Of a stretch of 64,000 nt of DNA, positions 25,416 through 35,714 are shown piece after piece. The position numbers and the translations under genes are program-made. The notes beneath the pieces were generated by a model. It was not told the origin of the DNA. It searched no databases and saw only the letters and a program-made list of their open reading frames with translations. Source of the DNA: Climacium dendroides (taxonomy: Eukaryota; Streptophyta; Bryopsida; Hypnales; Climaciaceae); contig OX467090.1 in assembly GCA_950106755.1 (NCBI GenBank), positions 15,003,489-15,067,488 of the forward strand, in the 5' to 3' direction. Every line of letters starts with the position of its first letter. Positions within the stretch are counted from its first letter, which is position 1.

Positions 25416-28400
25416 ATGGGGCCATCTGTGGACTCCAGTGACTTTGTTGAAGAGGTCGACGATTCTCTGTCATCTCAGGCAATCACACCCACGAAGACTT
25501 TCCAGGTAAATCTAAACCTCGAACTGGAAGAGAACAGTTGGAGGGCTTTGGCACTCAGCATGTAGATCTTGAACTGCAGAGTGGTGGTGTTCCAGGTTGG
25601 CTGTTTGTGAATTTAGATGTCGGACTTCGAGCGCACTCGCCATGAGTGAACAGTTTTGGTGGATCCGCTAGAACAAGGGCACTATTTGATAGTTTTGATT
25701 GTGTTGATTTCCTTATCTTAGCAGTGTGGGGCATGGGTAATGTAGGATGTAGGTCTTCGTCTGTCATTGATGGATGCAGTACGCAATCTCTGATTTCTTG
25801 AAAATTCTGAACTTCAGATATCCGCGTGCAAATATCTTCGTTTTCAGAGACTGCTATGGCCCACATTCGGCGTTACAAGCTGATTCTGTTTTTAGTTTGT
25901 CAACCCCCTAAATTTGTCATTCTTGTGGCATTCTTCTTATTGCGATTGGTGTGGGGAACAGCCACAACTCAGGCTATTTGTCTTATGACTTTCACAGGGT
26001 GAAATCCTAGGAAGTGAGACAGGGAAGTCAGTGGTTGGAGATGGAGGTTTAGACTCGTGTGAAGTTGTTTTTATGAAGGACAACGTCTCCGTGCACCCAG
26101 CTCGGTATGCCTGTGAACGTATCAACGGTCTGCTTCGACTGACGAAACTGGGGCCTTCACTATTCCTGGTAGGGTTAGGAGCTACTCTTTGGTTTGACAT
26201 ACTCTCTTCAAGCTTTCCGTTGTATTTGAAGCCACTTTTTAAGATGCCTACCTGTGATGCATTTTGTTCGAATTTGAAGGTGGAGTGTGGGTCTTGCAAT
26301 CTGCCGTTGAAATTTGCTTGCAATTGTGTATGTTGCAGACATGGACCCCTCCTCCCCCTTTTGATGCCTGCGAGCGTCGTGGGCCCACAGATTGGAGAAC
26401 TGCAGAGAAAGGTGTGTGTAGGGCTTGAGGTGGTAACACTTCAGTGGTAATATGATATGCCTCATTCCATGCTCTCTGAAGTTCTGAAATGTACGTGTTC
26501 AGTCTCAAGTTGGGAGATAACATTCTTCTGAAGAGTTGATTTTGTGCTTCACAGATAAAAATTCGCATACGATTCGTGCAGTTTCTCTGGCTGAGATTCG
26601 CTCAATTCGTCGTCATACCCCATCGGTTGGGTTGCAGTACATCATCATCGTTCTTACGTCAGGTATTGAGTTCTTAAACCTATTGTTAAATTCCATTTTC
26701 GTAAGTGGTAACCGAGGGATACATGGAATATCCAGGCTTTGACTCCACCCGCTTCTTCATTCGCGTATGTAATCGATCTTTATGACGAGTTAGACAGATT
26801 TAGCATTACGTAGTAGTGATTCTTTTGTAGAATACATCTTTTCAAGCTACGTTTCTTCTCCTGATTTCTGAGGTTTAAAATCTCGGACGAACATTAATGG
26901 GCATTCTTTTCGCTGTGCAGGTCTTTCATTTCCACCTTTATACTTCCATGCTGGTGGAGTTAACGAGTTTTTTGCAGCAGTCAGGAATCATGCTTTGCTT
27001 GTCAGGTACGTGAAGCACTCGATTGAAGTAGTATTCGGTTTGGCAACATGTTCGTGGCCTAGATGAGATTATTTCGGCTGCTTCCCGGGCTACTTGTTTT
27101 TAGGAAGCAACCCATTGGTTTTCTTGAAATTCTTCTGTGCTTCTAATCGTCTAACAGGTCTCTGCTTCTGAACTTTTTTGTGGTTCACGTAAAAAGAAGC
27201 AGGCTGGGGTTTGGATATTTTAGCTGGGTATTCACTGACAGAAATATGGACTTGAACATGCTTAAGGATGTGCTTTTTCATCTTTTAAGCTGTGAAGTCG
27301 TGTATCTCGAGTAGAATAATCTTATCAGTTAAGTGTTGGTGGCGTGTATACTAGTATGTGATCGATACTTTTTGTCGTGGCATTCGAGTTTTGTTAATTT
27401 GGGTCTTTCGTCACGGTGCAGATCAATCGAAGACCCCAGTGTATATTTTGTGAACAGTGTCCACGTGCAGGTTAGTTTTGCATCAGAATGGCAAATGGAC
27501 AAGTCAATTTGTTTCCTCTACTATGACTTGTGAGGCATCAGTCATGAATATGAAGCACACCCGCATAATATCCGAGTCTTTTCGGGTCTCCCAACGATCA
27601 AGTAATGAATCTTCTTGGATTGACCCGTAAAATCTCGTGTCCTTCTATAGAGTGTTTATGCTCCTATTCAGGACTGTTGAGGGCTATTGCTTGTGTTCTG
27701 GGGCTGAAGCAGTAGCGGGAAGCTTTACTAGAGTTCATGGCGTTGTATTTTGGAGTTTTACATTGCCATTGAAGTCCTACTGTATCTGCAATGGCGACGA
27801 AGTTTCCACTACCGAATTACACGACCTACTAGAAGATCATGATGGACAACTCCATTAGCATGCAGACGTGCGTTGTATATTTGAAGTCACCAGCTGTACT
27901 AAAGTGGTCTGTATGCTCATGGAACTCAAGTGTACTCAACTTGTTATTGTTATGGTTGCCCATTTCATTGTCTGAATTCAAGCGTTCCCTCCTTTGGGCA
28001 GAATCGGGAGAAGCAGACTGTGGAGACAACTGTGGAGAGGGACAGGGGCACTCAAAAGAAGGAGAACAAAGACGAGGAACATCAGAAGGAGAAGAAGGAG
28101 AAGGATCTTGCGCTAGAGCTGGAGAAGGAGACCGAAACAAAGGATGACCAGGTCCAAGTACCTGATCGCACACCTGTTGGACGGCCAGATATGATTTATT
28201 GCAGCCCTCCCCCGGACCCCATGCGCCACCTGGATACCCCATCACGAAAACGGCTTCGTCGGTCCATGCCGCAAGACATTCCTGGTCTGCCCCCTTCCAA
28301 TGAGGAGATCGTTTTGAAATACTTCGCATCCTTCCATCCGATTCGGAAGAAGGAGAAGGAGACAGGAATGGAAAGTGCAAAAGAAGAGGCCATTAACAAG

Positions 28401-31400
28401 GTAGGAGGAGCCTTTGAGCTTGGTGGTGGCATTCAGACATATCTGTTGCATCAGATAAAATCTTGAGTTACGTATATCGATTGCACGACGTGTGTTATGT
28501 TAGCACAGTCTGTTTTTGTGTAAAGGTGGTTCGTACATGTTCTGCATGTTAGATATGGGATGTGCATGGTAGCTTTGTGAGCCCTTGTCAACTGCTCCGG
28601 CTTCGGTGCTGGGACAGGCACAGCCACAATTTGTTCATTTCAATCGAACCTGCATGAAGTGTCAGGTATTCCTTTTCTTATTGATGGTTCCTGGGTCATG
28701 CGTCTACAGTCTTCGAGCCATGACGTTTTTGAAAGATGATCTATACTGATTTCCAGATAAGCTCCAATTCATTCTTCGTTGGTGGGGTTGTTGGCACTGT
28801 CATTTGGATGTGCAGGAGGCTCCCTTCTTTGATAAAGAGGTTCAATTGGTTGGTCCGAGTAGTCGGCCAGATATGTGTGCTGGCAACCCTAGCCCTCCAT
28901 CCATGGAATATCTGGATACCCCATCACGAAAGCGTCTTCGTCGGTCCATGCCGCAAGTTCTTCCTTCTCTGCCACCTCCCAAAGAGGAGATCGTTCTGAA
29001 ATTCTCGAAATCCTCTCATGGTCGAAATCCTCGAAAATATTTTGAGTTAGTCTTACCTCCGGTTGCAGGAGCTGACACCTCTGTTTGCAGTCGGCAGCGG
29101 AAGACAGTTGATTTAGTTCTGTCTCCCGTCACTGCAGAGTCTTCTCATGTTGATATCGCTCCAACCAGTCCACATTCCATTCCTGGGGTCGAGCCAGAGT
29201 GTTCGCCACAGCCTCGGACTTTAGAGGAGGCACCTACTGCAGGTGCCCAGGATTGGGCTTTATTGCAGAGCCCACTGGTAGGAAAGCTATGTGACGACGC
29301 GGCTCCGTCCAACGCCTTGGAACATTTTTCCAGGCTTTTTTGGAGCGGCGGATTTAGAGAGGGTGTGGCTTTACCTGTTAGTTGGCGTAATAGATTGCAT
29401 CTTGCAGAATGGAGTAGTGAAGAATGTGCCTTGGCACGGAGGAGGAGGGAGTGGTGGTTAGGCATGCGTCTGTCAGTCTCTGTGGCTACTACCATTCCAA
29501 GCCATGTGATTTGTTCATTGTTCACCTCGGAGCTCTTCATACGTTTGATGGTAGACTCAGGTCTCACTTATAAGGCCTTGAATTCTCTAAAGAACATTGA
29601 CAAGTTTGGAGTCTCGAAGCACGTGACCTGTGGAGATATCTGCCAATTTTTGAAGGTATGATACATGGGATAGTGTTGATATTATCTTCGCCGCCATGAC
29701 CATAGTTGTCGTCATCTTGCAAATGTCAAATTTTTGTTTCCTGGACCATGTGTACTTATTCTCTTTTACCAGACCTTTTTCAGCAAAGCCATTCGGAACA
29801 GACTTCGGTGGGCGCGCGTGGGATGTGCTATTTCTGGTGGTGTGGTGGACAAGGGAACCGATGGGCAGCGATCTGCTGTTCAGCAGCTGGCCAATGAGGA
29901 ACCGTCCATCACTCGGCCTCTCCAGCAACCGCCTGGTGTTGCCCAGCCGAACGACAATCGGGAGGTAAGCTACCTGGGATGTATGAAGTCTGAAGGCCCT
30001 GTATGCATGTGCTTTCGCCGAATTTAGGCCTACCTTGGACTTGGCCTAATCTTTCTCATGGTGCATGGTACCTATTGATTGTATCAGAAACGTTCGAGAC
30101 GCTGGGTTCGGAGATCCGCTCGAGCGGCTCTGAGACAGGTGTTCGTGGAATGGGGTTGTAGGCAGATTACTCTCGACGAGACTGTTGCTTTAGCGGCCCG
30201 ATTCCACGGCAACCCGGATGCGATGCAGATCATGCAGCTGTTTCGCAATTGGGCCAATCTCATACGTCGAATTGACAAGCCTGCTGGGAGCTCCACTTCA
30301 CATGCCCAACCTATCGCGGTATGTATGTATGTATGTATGTACACTTATCATTTCCATCTTCAAGGCAATTGAGATAGAGGTTCTGTTGACCATACAGTAC
30401 ATTAGATGCTCTGTTGACCTCACAAAATAAATGTGCAAATTGAAGATGGTACAAGTTTCTAGATTGTTGTAGGAAATGGTTCAAAGTTCACCTGAATGGT
30501 GAATGGAGACTTTACATTACACCTTTGTGGTCTTATGATGGTTTGGACTTTGTCTGGAGATTCTGACTCGACCTCTTCATATTTCTTTACTTCATAGGGG
30601 GGCCGATCTCGGAAGCGTACAGAGTCTGCTAGTCCGACACAGGATGCCCAACAGGCACTTCCTCACACGAAGAAGCCCTCCGTCCATCATATTAGTGCGC
30701 TTCAACCAGAGTCCGAGACCTCGAACGTGGAGGAAAATGCGTTGATATTGGCTCGAGAGGTTTTGCTAGAGGCGTTTCAGGATAAGGGTTACAGGGAGAT
30801 CACTGTTGACGAAGCTGTGGCGCTAGCGGTTGGATTCCGGGGCAACCCCAATGCATCGCAGATCCAACTACTGTTTGGCAAATGGGCCCAAGAGAAACGT
30901 CGACGCGACAAGGTTGCCGAGGATGCGAAGAATTACCAGGAGCAACTTATCAAGGAACAACTGATTACGGTAAGCATGATAGTGCCGTCGTGAAGATTTC
31001 TTAAGTCGACGGTTCTGTTCCAAGTGCTCAGTCGATTCTAACATATAATGTAAAGTCTTCATTCACCATACAGGAAGGGAGAGGTTCCATTCACCACACA
31101 GGGGAACCTGGAACCTTTCCCTACAACAATCCAGAAACTTGCACCATCTCAAAGTCTGCACATTTGTTTCAAGGGAAACTGAAAAAGAAAAAAACGAAAT
31201 GTCAATAGACGAATGGTCTATTTCAAATTTAGCACAAATTATATGGTCAATGAAGCCTCTTCTAATGGCTTCATTGATGGCTTAATTCCTCTTGTATTCT
31301 CTTGTGGTACTCTCTTATAATCCCTCATGATGCTCTTACATGACAGTACCGCCAAGTACTTCATCGCACGAGGCTCGCAGAGGCTGCTCGGCAGAGAGAA

Positions 31401-31529
31401 GATGCCCCACCTGCGTTCATAGAGAAGCCCTCTGTCTTGACTTCTGTGTCTGGCTGTACTTCGCTTCAGTCCGAATCCCAGACCACCAGCATGGAGGATG
31501 TCAAGGAGGCTTGTTCATGGCAGTGTTAA
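25416..31529 (+). CDS. TBC1D15-type Rab-binding/PH-like domain fused to a novel C-terminal region; no RabGAP domain
   Basis: Twelve exons: 25416-25505, 25998-26168, 26339-26411, 26555-26662, 26921-27005, 27422-27470, 28002-28400, 28816-29655, 29773-29964, 30088-30318, 30598-30969, 31347-31529. All junctions are GT-AG with matching phases, giving about 930 residues. Residues 31-192 match the N-terminal region of plant TBC1D15/16/17-like RabGAPs: VVFMKDNVSVHPARYACERI, EIRSIRRHTPSVGLQYIIIV, LSFPPLYFHAGGVNEFF and VYFVNSVHVQ. In that family this region binds Rabs or membranes. The catalytic TBC domain should follow but is absent. Instead there is a Lys/Glu-rich segment (about 193-245), a duplicated LDTPSRKRLRRSMPQ module in exons 7 and 8, an unrecognised 280-residue exon, and two copies of a roughly 50-residue helical-looking module in exons 10 and 11. 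Every junction from exon 6 onward is phase 0. The start could be the in-frame ATG at 25383. The function of the C-terminal part is unknown. Confidence 0.8.
28178..29003 (+). repeat. Duplicated coding module in exons 7 and 8 of the fusion gene
   Basis: Positions 28178-28320 and 28859-29003 are alike at the DNA level. They share runs such as CTGGATACCCCATCACGAAA and CGTCGGTCCATGCCGCAAG. Each encodes a segment starting RPDM, passing through LDTPSRKRLRRSMPQ and LPP, and ending EEIVLK. The basic cluster SRKRLRRS looks like a nuclear localisation signal. The copies lie on separate exons, so the duplication most likely took in the exon with intron flanks. Confidence 0.85.
30319..30342 (+). repeat. 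GTAT microsatellite at a splice donor
   Basis: The donor of the intron after exon 10 of the fusion gene is the first of several consecutive GTAT units. Each unit offers a GTATGT donor displaced by 4 bases. Confidence 0.8.
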
Positions 31530-32461
31530 GTTAGAAGTGGGTGGCCTCCAATCGCTGCTTGACAGGGTTAAGGGTTATCCCTGCCGCTGACACAGTGAGT
31601 TGATATTTGCCCTTCTGTTCCTGTATAAACGTGTGATGGATGTACAATTTTGATCCTCGCTGCTTGCATCGGACGCCTTGGAATGTCAGAACGGCTTGTA
31701 TCAGTTGAAAAACTGGGAGCAGACAGTGGCAGTAATACCGTCAAGTTGGAGCTTCGGAGGCAGGGAACAGTAAACCATTGGGCGCAAGTGGGTTGTTGGG
31801 GCAAGCCGGTAGGTTCCACATTTCTTTTTTGAATCCTTGAATGGGATGAACCTAAAGAAGCAACAGTATATTATGAACTATTATTTTTGACTCTAACTAT
31901 CATCAAGGCGGCATCTTTCCAAGGTTGAAGCGCGCCACCGATTATTAGAGAATACTTGCCATTTGGTATGGCCTGCGGGTGTAATTCGATGCACAGAACA
32001 GTAGAACAGAATGACGAACAATAATTGCCATTTTTGTACATACTGCTCATGTAATACAAACTCTAGTCACGCACATATTTTTGTTCCACAATTAACTCCC
32101 CAATACTGAGCTTGAGTGGCATCATCTGAGAAGGATCATGATTCTGGAAATTATTGAGCAGTTTACAGCGTCTTAAATTTATTATGGTGGTTGTGTGATA
32201 ACTTCTGTATACAAAGACTTACATAGCATGTGTTTTGAACGAATTCAATGGATATCTTGCGATCTTGTACAGTGATATAACTTGGCCACAATTTCGTATC
32301 TTCAATTTGAGCTTGCTACAAGACGGCAAAAGTGGATGCACACACTTGCAAAATGGGCAATTTTGAAAGAATACGGTGAATTCCGCTTACACTGATCTCA
32401 TCCAAATACTGTACACACAAGGTTGTCTGAGAGAAACACAAGTATACTATAAACTACCATG
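31530..32461. other. Convergent 3' intergenic region
   Basis: This lies between the stop of the plus-strand fusion gene and the stop of the minus-strand DnaJ gene. It probably holds both 3' untranslated regions. The one open frame at 31650-31832 has no recognisable features and is not called. Confidence 0.5.
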
Positions 32462-35400
32462 TCATAATGTTGGTGCCTGATACACTGGCTCGAAAGTGAG
32501 ATCACCAACCAGAGCTTTCGTGACGAAATCCTCAACCCCCTCAAGTGTCAATGGACCCCTGTACAACGCCGACCTGCCCCTGCGAGGCTTGTAGGCCACC
32601 AGAACTGTGTCGATACTAGAGAGATCAACTGCAGAAAATGATTTCATGAAGGTTTCCCGCTTCGCTGCGTCAACCAGACTGTATGACACAGGCTGTGATC
32701 CATGAGCTTTTCTAACAAGCGACTTTTGCGAGATCTGCACCAAACAATAAAATCGATTATTAGTCCCAACTTCTGAATGAGAGCCTTGCTTCAATCACTT
32801 CTATAAGAGATGCCTGAAAATATTTCTACGCTGAACCTCTGGAACATGTTCAAGGAAAGTGAACCTCGTGAAGAATCAGCTTGGCTTTCGCCTCCCCTTT
32901 GCTCGATTTTGAGGTGGCAATAATACACAACGATGACTCTGGTCCACATACTTTCTTCATATTCTTTTGGGTCAAATAAGAAACAGGCTCAGAATAGTTT
33001 TGGGTTTTTTCCAAATCACGGTCCTTCTTTTCAAGCTTCTCCATGAACGTTCTCAAAGCTCCGACAGATTTCGGAAGCGACTTGTCAGATACGATATTGT
33101 CAAAGTGAAGCTGCTCTCCAGCAGATAGTCCCACGACTGTAGGAAATTCTCTTGCTCCCAGTTTTTTAGCGATAGGATCCTCTTCGTCATTGACCTGCAC
33201 GAATTAAAACTTGCAAGCATCAACAATAGTGATGCTTAAAGCTTAAGACCCAAACGCTACCAAGATGAGAAATCCATCGATGGAATTTCGTTTAAAAGCA
33301 AAGTATAAAAAGTTCAAACCAATGACGTTGGCAATCATAGAATATTATAAGGATGTAACAGAGTCCACTAGAGGATTCCCAGAGATCAATCCATAAGGCA
33401 CAGAACAAACGAGACGAAATAGCACAGAAATTTCTTACCCGGATTTCATAACAATCAATCCGCCCCTCGAATTCTCCACACATAGCAAGCCATGCAACTG
33501 GTAAATCCTTGTTCTTTCTAACCAAAATAGCCCAAGGTCGCTCCTGATTCTTCGACATAGCTTCCACAAAGTTCTGGTGAGTGAGTGAAGATATCAGAGG
33601 GGAAAACTGCTGGTTGTAGAACTTCAACAAAGCTTTGGTTGTCCAATCCCCAAGGTGTGGCACTGGTTTAGACCTTCCTCCCGCTCTTAGGGGATAGATC
33701 AGGAGCTTGGGAAATAATTGAACTTCTTGCTCTTTACAAAATTTACCATGGCTTTCACAGTCGATTGCACCAACCTGAAAAACATAGTCTGTTAATATAC
33801 CAACTAAGATCCAGAACCCTTCAAAGAGATGTTTATAATACAATAGTGAAAAAAAGCAGATAACAGACCCAAAGATCTACTCGGTACACAATGCAAACAA
33901 AACCGCTAAAAAGGAACGCATGGCAAAAACTTGACATCTTATATATAAAAGGGCATGGCAAATAGTGGAATTGATCTGACCTTGAGAATTCCCTTCATTT
34001 CTTCGGCAAAAGATGCTAGGAGCTTCAGGCGGTCATTGATTCCGGGATAATCTGGTACAAAATACAAGACAGACCAAGAGATTTTGCTTGTCCCTAGCAC
34101 CAGTGTTTTGAATTTTGTGGGGTTTAATTTTTCAATCGCCGGGGGCAAATCCACTGTCACCCGAGCATCACGGCTCTTCGCTTTAGGCTCTCGACTGCCT
34201 CCCTCTTTCGTCTCTCCACTTCCCTCCGTGAAGGAGCTAAAAAGATTATCAAACATTCCACCCCCCAAGTTTCCAAAGCTTCCAAAACTCCCAAAGTTCC
34301 CAAAGGCAGGGCCAGGGTTCCCTTCTTCATTCCCAGTGAACTTATTGTACATGTTTCTAGCCCAACCCATTTGTTCTCCAGATTCCCTTTTTGAATTCTG
34401 CCTTTGTCGTGATTGACGCTGCGATTGAGAATTGCCAAAAAATTGTGAAAATCTTTGGTGGCCACCTTCTTCAGCTTGTTGGTTAGGACCGCCAAACGTG
34501 AAGGTAAACGTTCGACCACCTGGCCCGCCGGCTTGGAAAAAAGGACCACCGCTTTGAAACTGATGACCTGCATATTGCCCACCGAAATTCCCGCTTCCAT
34601 AGCCACCCTGGGATCCTCCAAATCCCTGGCCCTTTTCATCACCGGTCAGATCATACTGCTTTCTCTTCTCTGCGTCTGAGAGTACTTCATATGCTGCACC
34701 AAATGTAAAACACGAGTGACTACAAATTATACAAGTATGTGTAGTTATCATAGATATCTGTCCTAGGAAACTGCATACAGGTTTACCTGAAAAACATTTA
34801 CAAACGGATTTCGCCTAAAATTCAAGAGATACAGATGAATAACATAATGTAAACAAAAAAGCCTAAACCCCAAGTCCATACACGACCGAATGCACTAATC
34901 CAAAGCAGGCGGGTAGAAATCATACCGTGACTAATTTCCTCAAACTTCGATTGGGCGTTTTTTGCTTTGTTTTTGTCAGGATGATACTTCAACGATTGTC
35001 TGTTCCAACGAGAAAGGAGCATAATTATCAGAATGGTTCATATCATGATCCTTAACTGAACGGTATAAATGCTGAAGACAATAATGAGGTGTAAAATCTG
35101 TCAACTACATGATCAATCGGATCCTATTTGGTTTGCACACCATTGGTTCACCACCTAATTGATACAGAACATATTAATACGGCAAGGCCAAGAGAGATTT
35201 CGTAGCGCACTATCAGCAGGCTTAAGAGGAGCGCACTTGTGAAATGCTTTCTTGATATCTCGTTCGCTGGCATTCTTATCAACTCCCAAAACCTGACATC
35301 CAATAACCAAATTTCCACAGCATTCAATTGTCAAGATATTGACATAAGTCACAGACCTGCCTTCAATGCCATACGTGGAAGATTTGCTCTTCACCAATAT

Positions 35401-35714
35401 TGAATCCAGAATAAGGTCAGATCAATCACAGAATTGCACGGTTTCTCGACTATGTAACGAGTCGTGCTACGATAGTCAACCTCTGCAGATGAGACCTTCA
35501 GCTACGTAAAATACGAGAAGTTTTTCAAATCATCAGTGCGTCATTTCCTGTTTGGAGATTAAAAGTCTTCACGGGTATTCAATTCAAAGAATTTCAAAAA
35601 ACGTAGAAGGAAGAGATTGCTAACCTTATAGAGATCATTCGCATCCACCACCACCACAACGAGAACCAGGTAATAAACGAAAAAACGTAAGTTCAACTGC
35701 GATCTACTTGCCAT
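32462..35714 (-). CDS. ERDJ3A: ER DnaJ protein with thioredoxin-like region (ERdj3A/TMS1 type)
   Basis: Seven exons on the minus strand: 35714-35625, 35292-35237, 34999-34926, 34693-33981, 33774-33439, 33194-32865, 32734-32462. Phases agree, giving about 623 residues. Residues 1-25 form a signal peptide (FFVYYLVLVVVVVDA). A J domain follows at about 27-90 (DLYKVLGVDKNASERDIKKA, SLKYHPDKN, AYEVLSDAEKRKQYD) with the HPD motif intact. Then come a Gly/Gln/Phe-rich linker (GGSQGGYGSGNFGG, TFTFTFGG), a stretch beginning VTVDLPPAIEKL, and thioredoxin-like segments (VGAIDCESHGKFCKEQEV, PTVVGLSAGEQLHFDN). This order is that of Arabidopsis ERdj3A/TMS1, an ER co-chaperone that stimulates BiP ATPase and is needed for pollen-tube heat tolerance. 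No CxxC redox motif and no KDEL-like tail are seen (C-terminus YQAPTL), so a co-chaperone rather than oxidoreductase role is likely. Confidence 0.92.
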
